DNA from: Rhodobacterales bacterium HKCCA1288 | GTDB lineage: Bacteria; Pseudomonadota; Alphaproteobacteria; Rhodobacterales; Rhodobacteraceae | NCBI GenBank assembly: GCA_015693905.1 | Contig: CP065161.1 | Location: 372,001 to 436,000, forward strand | Direction: 5' to 3' | Length of the DNA: 64,000 bases | Shown: positions 52,284 through 61,154 of the stretch, in pieces | Position numbering within the stretch: the first letter of the stretch is position 1 | Layout of the letters: each line of letters opens with the position of its first letter | Made by a program: the position numbers and the translations under genes | The notes under the pieces: generated by a model | Told to the model about the DNA's origin: nothing | Database searches by the model: none | Seen by the model: only the letters and a program-made list of their open reading frames with translations

Positions 52284-53261
52284 GTGTCCGAACTATATGC
52301 GCAATTACACAGTGGAATCGCAAAAGGCAGTTTCGTGGTGTTTGGCCGCGCGGGCATGGATCTCTATGCCGATCCGATTGGGGTGAAGGCCGAATTTGGC
52401 GAAAATTTTCGGGCCGATCTTGGCGGGTCGTCTGCGAATATTTGTGCAGGCCTCTGTAAATTGGGGATGCAAGCCGCGCTTGTGACTTCGCTCAGCGATG
52501 ACACGGTGGGGCGGTTTATCCGAAACAAGCTGATCCAGTATGGCGTGGATGTGGGGCATATCCGCACTCTAGCGGGGGAATACCGCTCCTCCTTGGCGGT
52601 TTATGAATCGGTGATGGAGGATTTTCAGGTCTGCATCTATCGCAACAATGCAGTCGATTTTCAGGTCACGCCTGAGGATGTTGCAGATATTGACTATGGC
52701 CGCTTTGGCGCGCTTGTCACCGCAGGCACGGTTTTCGCAGCGGAACCTTCGCGCAGTGCCACCTTTGCCGCTTTTGATTTGGCCGAAAAGGCGGGTGTGC
52801 CGATTATATTTGATATTGATTATCGGCCCTATTCTTGGCCCTCGCCCGAAGTTGCAGCCGATGTTCTGACCCGTGCGGCAGATGCATCGGCGATGATTGT
52901 CGGCAATGATGAGGAATTCGGATTTATGGCAGGCGCCTATGAGCGCGGTCTTGACGCGGCCCGGGGCTTGGCTGCGCGGGGCAAATTGGTGATTTACAAA
53001 ATGGGGGCCGAAGGTGCGATCACCATGACGGGGGATCAGGAATTTCGCACAGGCACCTATCCCGCCACGCCGCTCAAGCCTGTTGGGGCGGGGGATAGTT
53101 TTATGGCCGCAACCCTTGCGGCCTTGGCCAATGGTGCAAGCCTTGCCGATGCCGTGGATCAAGGTGCCGCTGCTGCGGCTATCACCGTCTCGCATCCAGG
53201 TTGTGCGGGGGCCATGCCCGACCGCGCGGCCCTATCCCAATTCATCGAAATTCATCAGTAA
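52284..53261 (+). CDS. iolC: IolC-like PfkB kinase (5-dehydro-2-deoxygluconokinase)
   Basis: A 325-residue PfkB kinase. VVFGRAGMDLYADPIG and RADLGGSSANICAGLCKLG form the IolC-type N terminus; KPVGAGDSFMAATLAAL has the catalytic Asp. IolC phosphorylates 5-dehydro-2-deoxy-D-gluconate in inositol breakdown. Start codon GTG 52284 has GGGGCGGGGG ahead. It is followed by iolB (12 bases) and an iolJ-like aldolase, whose reactions flank the kinase step. A second, fused IolC is encoded at 57183. Confidence 0.85.
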   Translation: MSELYAQLHSGIAKGSFVVFGRAGMDLYADPIGVKAEFGENFRADLGGSSANICAGLCKLGMQAALVTSLSDDTVGRFIRNKLIQYGVDVGHIRTLAGEYRSSLAVYESVMEDFQVCIYRNNAVDFQVTPEDVADIDYGRFGALVTAGTVFAAEPSRSATFAAFDLAEKAGVPIIFDIDYRPYSWPSPEVAADVLTRAADASAMIVGNDEEFGFMAGAYERGLDAARGLAARGKLVIYKMGAEGAITMTGDQEFRTGTYPATPLKPVGAGDSFMAATLAALANGASLADAVDQGAAAAAITVSHPGCAGAMPDRAALSQFIEIHQ

Positions 53262-53273
53262 AGGAGGGGCCCG

Positions 53274-54131
53274 ATGCATATCCCACCCCATGACAACCAA
53301 AATAAACCCATCGTTGACGTAGATCACGATTTGGTGCCGCTGAATTATTTCAACATCGTAAAGCTGAAAAAAGGCGAGGTGTTCGACTATCAGGTCGCGG
53401 GCTATGAGACCTGCATCGTGCCCGCTACGGGCAGTGTTGATGTGGATGTTGATGGCGCGTCCTTTCCCCGCCTTGGCAATCGCGGAGTCGATGTTTGGGA
53501 TGGCGAACCCGAGGGTGTTTATGTTCCCGTGGGCGCGCGGGTGCGGATCACATGTGTCAGTGACACGACCGAAACCTTCATTGCGGGGGCCAAATATGAC
53601 AAGGTTTTGGAGCCGTTTGATGTGCGCGAGGCAGAATTAGATGTGATCCAATACGGATCGGATGACACCAAAACGCATCGCAAGATCAAACATATCCTCG
53701 GCACTAAATACGCGGATAAGGTGGGGCGGCTCTTGGTGTCGGAATTGTTCACTGTAGGGGCAGGTGGGTGGTCAGGCTTTCCCAGTCACAAACATGACAC
53801 GGATAGAACGGATGACGGGGGCGAGATCATCGAAACCCGTCATGATGAAACCTATAATTTCCGCTTCCGCCCGAATTACGGGTCGGGTGTGCAAATGTTG
53901 CAACGGGTCGATAATGAGGTGGGCGAAGCCTATCATATCATGGATGGCTCGACCATTTTGCTTGATAGTGGCTATCACCCTTGCGCCGCGTTGCCGGGCT
54001 ATGAGATGTATTACTTCACCATTCTAGGCGGGCTGAGCCAACGCTCGCTCAAACAATATTTCCAACCAACCCATGCCGAACAGATCCACACGATCCCAGG
54101 CATTTTGGATATGGTGGCCAAGTTTAAATGA
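53274..54131 (+). CDS. iolB: 5-deoxy-glucuronate isomerase IolB
   Basis: A 285-residue cupin-type isomerase that turns 5-deoxy-D-glucuronate into 5-dehydro-2-deoxy-D-gluconate. The C-terminal cupin has the metal ligands in WSGFPSHKHDTDR (His, His) and RHDETYNFRFRP (Glu), with DSGYHPCAALPGYEMYYFT (His) completing the set. AGGAGGG at 53262-53268 gives a strong ribosome-binding site. It overlaps the aldolase gene by 4 bases (ATGA). Confidence 0.92.
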   Translation: MHIPPHDNQNKPIVDVDHDLVPLNYFNIVKLKKGEVFDYQVAGYETCIVPATGSVDVDVDGASFPRLGNRGVDVWDGEPEGVYVPVGARVRITCVSDTTETFIAGAKYDKVLEPFDVREAELDVIQYGSDDTKTHRKIKHILGTKYADKVGRLLVSELFTVGAGGWSGFPSHKHDTDRTDDGGEIIETRHDETYNFRFRPNYGSGVQMLQRVDNEVGEAYHIMDGSTILLDSGYHPCAALPGYEMYYFTILGGLSQRSLKQYFQPTHAEQIHTIPGILDMVAKFK

Positions 54132-54955
54132 CCCGCGCGACCCTCACCGATGTCCTGACCCCTGCCTTGGCCCAAGGTTATGCGGTGGCAGGGGTGGTCT
54201 GTTTGGGCTGGGAAGACGCGCGCGCCTATACGCGCGCCGCTGAATTAGAGGGGCTGCCCATCATTTTGCAGGCGGGCCCGGGCGCGCGGGCGCATATGCC
54301 GATTTCGATTTGGGGGGCGATGTTTGGCGAATTGGCCGAAAGCGTTTCGGTGCCCGTGGTCAGCCATTTGGATCACGGCACATCACTTGAGGATTGCGCC
54401 GCAGCAATAGCGGCAGGGTTTTCCTCGGTGATGTTTGATGGCTCGGCGTTGCCCCTGTCGCAAAACATTGCCCGCACCGCAGAAATCGCAGAGATGGCCC
54501 ATGCGGCGGGTGTCTCCTGTGAAGGTGAGATCGGGTATGTCGGCTATGCGGATGGGGCAAAATCGCGGGGCACTGACCCTGAGGAGGCTGCCCGATTTGC
54601 CCAAGAGACGGGCATAGATGCAATGGCGATTTCTATCGGGAATGTGCATTTACAACAAGAAAAGCACCAAGGTCTGGATCGCAACCGCCTTGCTGCGATT
54701 GAGGCGCTTTGTGACATTCCACTGGTTATTCATGGCGGCTCAGGCGTGCCTGTGCGAGAGCGTCAAGATTTGGCGCGTATGTCTAAGATTTGTAAATTCA
54801 ACATCGGAACCGAATTGCGCATGGGGTTTGGTGCGGCCTTGTCCAATGTGATGTCAGAGCAGCCCGCTGAATTTGATCGTATCAAAATCCTTGGCCAAAC
54901 CGAGGAAGCCTTGGTCGCTCTGACCCGCCCCATTTTGCGCGCGCTGAAACCCTAA
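54128..54955 (+). CDS. iolJ: Class II aldolase, IolJ-like (6-phospho-5-dehydro-2-deoxygluconate aldolase)
   Basis: A 275-residue zinc-dependent class II aldolase. PVVSHLDHGTSLEDC carries the Asp and zinc-binding His; CEGEIGYVGYADG and PLVIHGGSGVP supply the other metal and phosphate-site elements. In context it should split 6-phospho-5-dehydro-2-deoxygluconate into dihydroxyacetone phosphate and malonate semialdehyde. It completes the iolC-iolB-iolJ operon. Its last 4 bases overlap the end of the convergent desaturase gene. Confidence 0.85.
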   Translation: MTRATLTDVLTPALAQGYAVAGVVCLGWEDARAYTRAAELEGLPIILQAGPGARAHMPISIWGAMFGELAESVSVPVVSHLDHGTSLEDCAAAIAAGFSSVMFDGSALPLSQNIARTAEIAEMAHAAGVSCEGEIGYVGYADGAKSRGTDPEEAARFAQETGIDAMAISIGNVHLQQEKHQGLDRNRLAAIEALCDIPLVIHGGSGVPVRERQDLARMSKICKFNIGTELRMGFGAALSNVMSEQPAEFDRIKILGQTEEALVALTRPILRALKP

Positions 54956-56028
54956 ACCTCCAGATCGTGCAGATGCGCCTGATAGGGTTTTGCGGTTGGG
55001 GGTAAGGTTTTCTCAATCTGATATTCGGGGTCATTCAACTGCATTTTCAGCGCATGCGCCACCTCGCGCAGCCCATCGACAAAGCCACGATTTGCAGGCG
55101 GCAGATCGTGTTTGATCACCTCATGCAGGGCGGGCAGATTGTGATAGGGCACCATGGGGAACATATGATGTTCGACATGGTAATTCATGTTCCAATAGAT
55201 GAAACGGCTGATGGGGTTCATGTAAACGCTACGGGAATTGAGACGGTGATCCAGCACGTTATCGGCCATGCCCGTATGCTGCAGTAAGCCCGTCATGATC
55301 AGATGCCATGAGCCCAAGACGGCAGGGCCAACGCCCACCAACATCAACGGCAAGATCGACCCCGTGATCGGCACCAATGCCAAAACCACGGCGCAGATCG
55401 CAAGCCAAATCTGCGCAATCACCTGCGCCTTTTTCCAATAGCGGTCAGGGGTGAAACTGCGTTCTTCTTTGTTCAGCCCATAAAGGGCGTGGCGGAACGT
55501 GGCCTTGAACCCATCCCATGTATGGCTGCCAATAAAGAGCCATAGAACCTTAAATATTTGCGGCGGGCGCATGGTGATAATTTCGGGATCACGGCCCACG
55601 ATGATCGTGTCGGTGTGGTGGCGGGAATGGCTCCATCGCCACAAGACAGGATTACGGAACAGCATGAAGCAAGCGATGTGATAGACCACGGCATTCATCC
55701 AAGGGGTCAAGAACGCCGTGCGATGACCTGCCTCGTGCCAGCGGCTATCTGCGCCTGCAGTATAAAATGTGGCATAGATCACCCAAAAGGGCGCTGACCA
55801 CCATGACCCCCACAGCATGATCCCGCCCGTGGCGGAGGCGATCAAGACCGCGAAATAAAGGATCGTATCACGAATGGCAGGCCCATCTTTGCGCTGCATC
55901 AGGCGGCGCATATCCTCGCGCGGGATATCCGAGTGATACCACTGCGCAGCAGCCAGACCCTTTTCCTCTGCCTCGACCGCCGATGCGCCAAGCAGGCTGT
56001 AATCACGGGTGATTTTGTTCACGGGCAT
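54952..56028 (-). CDS. Membrane fatty acid desaturase
   Basis: A 358-residue di-iron membrane enzyme with three histidine boxes: HEAGH (about residue 98), HSRHH (about 134) and HVEHH (about 285). Several hydrophobic spans lie between them. It is a COG3239-type desaturase or hydroxylase, which introduces double bonds or hydroxyls in acyl chains using O2. It lies inside the inositol locus between iolJ and an SDR and shares no evident role with them. The alternative is a carotenoid or sphingolipid-type hydroxylase. Confidence 0.88.
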   Translation of the reverse strand: MPVNKITRDYSLLGASAVEAEEKGLAAAQWYHSDIPREDMRRLMQRKDGPAIRDTILYFAVLIASATGGIMLWGSWWSAPFWVIYATFYTAGADSRWHEAGHRTAFLTPWMNAVVYHIACFMLFRNPVLWRWSHSRHHTDTIIVGRDPEIITMRPPQIFKVLWLFIGSHTWDGFKATFRHALYGLNKEERSFTPDRYWKKAQVIAQIWLAICAVVLALVPITGSILPLMLVGVGPAVLGSWHLIMTGLLQHTGMADNVLDHRLNSRSVYMNPISRFIYWNMNYHVEHHMFPMVPYHNLPALHEVIKHDLPPANRGFVDGLREVAHALKMQLNDPEYQIEKTLPPTAKPYQAHLHDLEV

Positions 56029-56177
56029 CCTCCCTTATGCACGCCTTTACAGATGCAACCATTGCCACTCATTTCTGTCAATCCTTTCCACGATTAACCG
56101 CTTTGCGCCTTGCCGCCCAAAGGGGCAGCGGTTAGGTTTCGCGCGTAAAGAGGCATTGCCAAAGGAGGGGCAGATCC

Positions 56178-56948
56178 ATGGGTCAGATTGATCAATCACA
56201 ATTCGCCATATATCCGAGCCTAAAGGATAAATCCGTCTTTGTTACGGGCGGTGCATCTGGGATTGGCGCGGAAATCGTCAAGGCTTTTGCAGCGCAAGGC
56301 AGCCGCGTTGGTTTTGTCGATATTGATGCCAAGGGCGGTGCGGCCTTGGCCGCCGAATTGGGCGATACTGTGCATTTCGAGCAATGTGACCTGCGCGATA
56401 TTTCGGCATTGCGAACAGCCTTCAAAAAATTGGCCGAGGCCTGCGGGCCTGCACATGTTTTGGTGAATAATGCCGCCCGTGATGATCGTCATGATTGGCG
56501 GACAGTCGAACCAGATTATTGGGACGAGCGATATGCAACGAACCTGCGTCATATGTTTTTCGCCATTCAGGCCGTAGCGCCCGCGATGATTGAGGCGGGT
56601 GGTGGCTCGATTATCAATTTTGGGTCGAACTCTTGGATGCAGGCCAGCGGCGATATGCCCGCCTATACCAGTTCCAAATCGGCCGTGCACGGCCTGACCC
56701 GCACAATGGCGCGCGATTTGGGGGATCACCGCATTCGCGTAAATACAGTCGTTCCGGGCTGGGTGATGACCGAGCGGCAAAAACAGCTTTGGGTGACGCC
56801 TGAGGCCTTGAAAGAGGCGCGTGATCGTCAATGTCTGCCCGATGAGATCGAACCCGTTTATCTCGCGCGGATGGTTTTGTTCTTGGCCTCTGACGATGCG
56901 GCCATGTGCACCGCAAACAACTACATGGTCGAAGCTGGATCAATCTAA
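56178..56948 (+). CDS. SDR sugar 1-dehydrogenase, Caulobacter XylB-like
   Basis: A 256-residue SDR with cofactor motif TGGASGIGAEI and catalytic Ser, Tyr, Lys in SNSWMQASGDMPAYTSSKSA. The segments AIYPSLKDK, DDRHDWRTVEPDYWDERYATN and VVPGWVMTERQ closely parallel Caulobacter XylB, NAD-dependent D-xylose 1-dehydrogenase (recalled, not aligned). It has AGGAGGGG upstream of ATG 56178. Being in an inositol locus, it could oxidise a pentose, a hexose or an inositol derivative. It is followed by a terminator. Confidence 0.82.
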   Translation: MGQIDQSQFAIYPSLKDKSVFVTGGASGIGAEIVKAFAAQGSRVGFVDIDAKGGAALAAELGDTVHFEQCDLRDISALRTAFKKLAEACGPAHVLVNNAARDDRHDWRTVEPDYWDERYATNLRHMFFAIQAVAPAMIEAGGGSIINFGSNSWMQASGDMPAYTSSKSAVHGLTRTMARDLGDHRIRVNTVVPGWVMTERQKQLWVTPEALKEARDRQCLPDEIEPVYLARMVLFLASDDAAMCTANNYMVEAGSI

Positions 56949-56954
56949 GAAACC

Positions 56955-56984
56955 AAGGGGGCGGCACATTTGCCGCCCTTATTC
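56955..56984. terminator. Bidirectional terminator after the XylB-like gene
   Basis: Arms AAGGGGGCGGCA and TGCCGCCCTT with a CATT loop, followed by ATTCCTTG on the plus strand and CCTTGG on the minus strand. The small membrane-protein gene on the minus strand ends inside it. Confidence 0.65.
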
Positions 56985-57179
56985 CTTGCTTGGGACATCT
57001 TCCCACAGGACAAAGAAATTCCATCCGCAATAGACCGCGATGGCTGCGATGAATGCGGCCCACCCATAGGTTTGGTTCCAGATCTCGACCCCTGTCCAGA
57101 GGCAGAGAAATAGGGTCAAGGCCACCCGCCGCCACCGCGGGTTGAAAATGGGATCAGCAAGGGTTTTATGCGCGGCCAT
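56979..57179 (-). CDS. Small hypothetical membrane protein
   Basis: A 66-residue protein with two hydrophobic segments (ALTLFLCLWTGVEIW and WAAFIAAIAVYCGWNFFVLW) and a charged end. No family recognised. It starts 3 bases after the stop of the fused IolC gene on the same strand, so it is likely the last gene of that operon. The close spacing supports it being real. Confidence 0.6.
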   Translation of the reverse strand: MAAHKTLADPIFNPRWRRVALTLFLCLWTGVEIWNQTYGWAAFIAAIAVYCGWNFFVLWEDVPSKE

Positions 57180-57182
57180 CTT

Positions 57183-59096
57183 TCATCCTTTTCGGGCCTG
57201 ATCCCACAGCGCCGAAAGGCTGCGATAGCGATCTGCCATTTGCGAAATTGCCTGCGCATCGCTGATTTGCCCTGTAAGCCACGCGCGGGCTGCATCGCCA
57301 AAAATTGTGCGCCCCACTGCAAACCCTTTGACCAAGGGCTGACGGGCGGCGAAGGCGAAACTTGCGGCCAAATCATCGGCGGGGGCATCAAGCCCCAAAA
57401 CCAAAATACCCCGCGTATGCGCATCGTTTGCTGTGATTGTTTGGGTCACAGCGCCCCATGAGGCGTCATCGGCAAAGGGTTCCAATTTCCACCAATCGGG
57501 AAAGATGCCTGCATCGTAAAAGCGTTGGATCACGGCTGGGGTGGTTGTCTGATCCACTGCGCCGCGTTTTGAGGGGATCACCTCAAGCAAGAATTCCAAC
57601 CCATTGCGGCGGGTCGCCGCAAAGAGGCGGCTGACGGTGTCGATCTGGTTTTGCCACAGTGCATCGTCATCTTGGGGATGGCAAAAGCACAGGCATTTCA
57701 CCACATGATTGCGCGGCCACTCCTTAAGCCCGCCGAAATCGGGGCCAAGTTCAGGTTCAAGCACCAAGGGGCAGGAGCCCGGCCATTCCACAGGGCGGCC
57801 AATCCAGAGCGGGCTGTCAGATGCCGCCTGCAAGGCAGAGCGACCCAATCGGTTGTCACATAAAATGCCATATCCCGCCCGATCATCCGCCACAACGCGC
57901 GCCGCCTCAAGGCATAGCTCTTTGAACGCATCAATCTTGGCGCGGTTTGCCCCCTCCATCTCTTCAAGTTGCATACGATGGTCAAAAGCAAAGATGTGCA
58001 TATCGGGTAAATCTGGCCCCCGATTGGTGGCCCAATGAACCTGCTCTAACGGCCCGTCATTGCGCAAGTCGGGCCGAGTGATCCCGCGTGCAAGGAAGAA
58101 TTGCAGTTCCTCCCATGACGGATAGGCGGGGGTGCAGCCATGCCGAGACACCGCAAATGCGCCGCAGGCATTGGCGTATTTTAGTGCGGTCGCCCAATCA
58201 ATCTGACCCGCGGGGCAATCAAGCCAACCTTTGATAAGGCCTGACATAAACCCGTCCCCCGCGCCAAGCACGTTGAACACCTCAATCGGAAAACCCTGAC
58301 CTGCGATCCCGTCATCAAGGCTTGCAGGGATCTCGCCTGTGATTGCCACGGCCCCTGCGGCCCCGCGTTTGCACACCAATGTGGCACCGCTGACTGCGCG
58401 CACGGCCCGCAGCGCCGTCAGCGTATCGGTGCTGCCGCCCGCAATGTGAAATTCTTCCTCTGTGCCCACGATTAGGTCAAAGAGATGCAAGGTTGATTGC
58501 AGTTTGGCCGTAACGGCCGCGCTTTCCACAAAGCGGCTTTCACCATCGCCATGCCCTGCCACGCCCCAGAGGTTCGGGCGATAATCAATATCAAGGGCGG
58601 TGCGGGCACCCCCCTCGCGGGCTAAGCGCAAGGCTTTCAATACCGCGGCTTCGGTCTGCGGGTTGCTGAGATGCGTGCCTGTTGCCACAACTGCGCGGGC
58701 GCGCGCGATATAGCTGGGGTCGATATCGTCTTCGCACAGCCCCATATCGGCGCAATTCTCGCGATAGAAAATCAAGGGAAAGCGTTCTTGATCACGGATC
58801 CCCAACAGCACCAACGCGGTCAGGCGATCGGGATCGACTTTGATGCCCTCGATATTGACCCCTTCACGGGTCAGTTCTTCGCGAATAAACCGCCCCATAT
58901 GCTCGTCACCCACACCCGTGATAAGGCCAGATTTCAGCCCCAAACGCGCTGTGCCTGCGGCCATATTGGTGGGTGAGCCGCCAATATATTTGTCAAAGCT
59001 GCGCATATCCTCCAAGCGGCCACCGATTTGGGCGCCGTAAAGGTCAACCGAAGCGCGGCCAATTGTGATGACATCAAGGTCTTTTTTCACGCTCAT
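57183..59096 (-). CDS. iolC: Fused 5-dehydro-2-deoxygluconokinase / DUF2090 aldolase (IolC-type)
   Basis: A 637-residue fusion. Residues about 1-325 form a PfkB kinase (ITIGRASVDLYGAQIG, KYIGGSPTNMAAGTARLG, NVLGAGDGFMSGLIKGWL). Residues about 345-635 form the DUF2090 domain (HIFAFDHRMQLEEMEG, GILCDNRLGRSAL, KLEPFADDASW), which acts as a phosphogluconate-type aldolase in other proteobacterial IolC proteins. One chain could thus phosphorylate 5-dehydro-2-deoxygluconate and cleave the product. It duplicates the separate kinase and aldolase at 52284 and 54128. Confidence 0.9.
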   Translation of the reverse strand: MSVKKDLDVITIGRASVDLYGAQIGGRLEDMRSFDKYIGGSPTNMAAGTARLGLKSGLITGVGDEHMGRFIREELTREGVNIEGIKVDPDRLTALVLLGIRDQERFPLIFYRENCADMGLCEDDIDPSYIARARAVVATGTHLSNPQTEAAVLKALRLAREGGARTALDIDYRPNLWGVAGHGDGESRFVESAAVTAKLQSTLHLFDLIVGTEEEFHIAGGSTDTLTALRAVRAVSGATLVCKRGAAGAVAITGEIPASLDDGIAGQGFPIEVFNVLGAGDGFMSGLIKGWLDCPAGQIDWATALKYANACGAFAVSRHGCTPAYPSWEELQFFLARGITRPDLRNDGPLEQVHWATNRGPDLPDMHIFAFDHRMQLEEMEGANRAKIDAFKELCLEAARVVADDRAGYGILCDNRLGRSALQAASDSPLWIGRPVEWPGSCPLVLEPELGPDFGGLKEWPRNHVVKCLCFCHPQDDDALWQNQIDTVSRLFAATRRNGLEFLLEVIPSKRGAVDQTTTPAVIQRFYDAGIFPDWWKLEPFADDASWGAVTQTITANDAHTRGILVLGLDAPADDLAASFAFAARQPLVKGFAVGRTIFGDAARAWLTGQISDAQAISQMADRYRSLSALWDQARKG

Positions 59097-59124
59097 TGCG
59101 GATCTTTCCTTTGGAAGTCGGGGT

Positions 59125-60021
59125 TTAAGTGTCTTTTTGGGTTACATGGGGGATCAGCGGTGCTTCTGTCCCCTTTTGTAAGCGCGCCGCTGTCGCCACG
59201 ACCAAAGCCTGCGCCACGCACATGGGCGCGGCCAAGGAGCGCGAGAGGCTTTGCTGGTATTCAGGCACGGCGAATAGGATCTTTGCCGATTTTGCGAGGG
59301 GCGATAGGGTCGTGTCGGAAATGGCAATAACATCATGCCCCTCCGAGGCGGCCTGATCGACAATCTGCACAACCTCATTGGCGTAGTAGCGAAAGGATAC
59401 CGCAAAGAGCACGTCTCGCGGCCCCATACTACGCGCCATATGGGTGGCAAGGCCGCCGCTGGCATCCAGAAGGATGCAGCGTTTGCCAATCATGGTCAGC
59501 AGATAGCGCATCAGCAAAACCACGGGCGAAGAACGATTTTGTCCGACCAAATAAATGGTTTCGGCCCGCTCCATCAGCTTGGCGGCGGCGGCCATATCAA
59601 CGCCTGAAATCTCATCAACCAGACCTTCGAGCGAAGCAATGTCTTGCACGATCATCTCGCGCAGGAACCCGATTTCCGAGATATCATCGCGGGCGGCCAT
59701 GCCATCGCGCAAGGATTGCACCCGCGCCCCAAATCCAGGCGCAGCCGTCTCTAGGCGTTGTTGGAACAGGGCCTGCACATCCCGAAACCCTTTATACCCC
59801 ACGGCCTGCGCAAAGCGCACGAAACTCGAGGCATGCACCCCGCAGCTTTCGGCAATCGCATTGACCGAGCGCACCGCCACATCATTGGGGTTCTGCGTCA
59901 GATAGAGCGCGATGGCCTGATAGGTGTTGCTCATCGCGCCGTGACGTTCATGGATTAGGCGGATGAACCCCTCATAGGTGTCAGGCGGCGGGGCATCGGT
60001 GAGGGATGTGTTGTGATCCAT
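59125..60021 (-). CDS. RpiR/MurR-family transcriptional regulator with SIS domain
   Basis: A 298-residue regulator. The N-terminal HTH (about residues 15-90) shows SVNAIAESCGVHASSFVRFAQAVGYKGF; the SIS sugar-phosphate-binding domain (about 130-260) shows IYLVGQNRSSPVVLLMRYLL and VLFAVSFRYYANEVVQIV. RpiR-type proteins control inositol genes in rhizobia (IolR), so this is the best candidate for the second inositol operon. ATG 60021 follows GGGGGCG; the frame upstream overlaps the next gene. It lies between the fused iolC and the dehydrogenase-aldolase operon. Confidence 0.88.
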   Translation of the reverse strand: MDHNTSLTDAPPPDTYEGFIRLIHERHGAMSNTYQAIALYLTQNPNDVAVRSVNAIAESCGVHASSFVRFAQAVGYKGFRDVQALFQQRLETAAPGFGARVQSLRDGMAARDDISEIGFLREMIVQDIASLEGLVDEISGVDMAAAAKLMERAETIYLVGQNRSSPVVLLMRYLLTMIGKRCILLDASGGLATHMARSMGPRDVLFAVSFRYYANEVVQIVDQAASEGHDVIAISDTTLSPLAKSAKILFAVPEYQQSLSRSLAAPMCVAQALVVATAARLQKGTEAPLIPHVTQKDT

Positions 60022-60032
60022 CACGCCCCCGA

Positions 60033-61154
60033 TCAGACTGTCGCGATCCACGTCTCGGACTTGGCCGAGGCTTGGATGGTTTCAACCAGATATTGGATGC
60101 GCAACCCAGCACGAAAGTTAAAGGGTTCAGGCGCGCGATCTGCGATGGCATCAAGATAGCCTGCGACCTCAATCGCCTTGAGGTCGTTAAAGCCAATCTG
60201 ATGGCCCGGTGCGACACAGAATTGCCCATAGGGCGGGTGATCTGGGCTGGCCTCGATTTTGCGAAATCCTTGACGGCCTGTTGCGTCATCGGTGTTGTAG
60301 AAATGCAGCTCGTTGAACCGCTCGCCCGTAAAGATGAGGGCGCCTTTGCTGCCATAGACCTCGAAATCATGCTGCATCTTGCGGCCCGTGGCGACCCAAT
60401 TGGCCTCAATCGACCCTGTTGCGCCATTTTTAAACCGCAAAAAGGCGCGCCCGACATCATCGACCTCGATCTTGCGGGCGGAGCCCGTGGCATCCTTGCG
60501 GTGGTCAATCATGGTGACGCAATCCCCCATAACGCGGGTGATGGGCCCCAACAGATATTCCGCCGTGGCCAAAGCATGGCTGCCAATATCGGCCAAGGCC
60601 CCGCCGCCCGCAGGATCATGACGGAAGGAATAGGGTGCGCTTGCATCACGCATATAATCCTCGGCATGCACGCCGCGATAGCTGCGAATGTCACCCAATT
60701 CGCCGCCCGCAATCATCTCGCGGGCCAGCGCCATGATGGGGTTGCACAGGTAATTGAACCCAACTTGGGTTTTGATCCCTGCCGCCTCTGCCGCAATGGC
60801 CATCTCCTCTGCGTCACGCGCCAAGGGGGCCAAGGGCTTTTCGCAATAGACATGCTTGCCCGCCGCAATCGCGGCCATGGCCATTTCTTTGTGCAACGCA
60901 TTTGGCGCGGTGATATCGACCACATCTATATCGGGGTTTTCGATTAAATCCTGCCACCGATCCGTGGCATGGGCAAAGCCAAACCCAGCCGCCGCGGCCT
61001 GAGCCCCCGCAAGCGTGACATCTGCCAGCGTGTGTAATTCCACCTCATAGGGCAGATCAAACACCCGCGCAGCGGTAGCAAAGCCAAACACATGCGCTTT
61101 GCCCATAAAGCCCGATCCAATCAAGCCAATGCGAAGTTTCGGTTTAGCTGCCAT
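60033..61154 (-). CDS. Gfo/Idh/MocA-family oxidoreductase, third of three
   Basis: A 373-residue dehydrogenase: RIGLIGSGFMGKAHVFGF at the N terminus, CEKPLAPLARDAEEM with the EKP lysine, and GGGALADIGSHALATAEYLLG in the substrate-binding half. ATG 61154 follows GAGG. It overlaps the 2-hydroxyacid dehydrogenase gene by 11 bases, and the RpiR gene begins 12 bases after its stop. It probably oxidises an inositol or related cyclitol or sugar; no closer call is safe. Confidence 0.88.
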   Translation of the reverse strand: MAAKPKLRIGLIGSGFMGKAHVFGFATAARVFDLPYEVELHTLADVTLAGAQAAAAGFGFAHATDRWQDLIENPDIDVVDITAPNALHKEMAMAAIAAGKHVYCEKPLAPLARDAEEMAIAAEAAGIKTQVGFNYLCNPIMALAREMIAGGELGDIRSYRGVHAEDYMRDASAPYSFRHDPAGGGALADIGSHALATAEYLLGPITRVMGDCVTMIDHRKDATGSARKIEVDDVGRAFLRFKNGATGSIEANWVATGRKMQHDFEVYGSKGALIFTGERFNELHFYNTDDATGRQGFRKIEASPDHPPYGQFCVAPGHQIGFNDLKAIEVAGYLDAIADRAPEPFNFRAGLRIQYLVETIQASAKSETWIATV

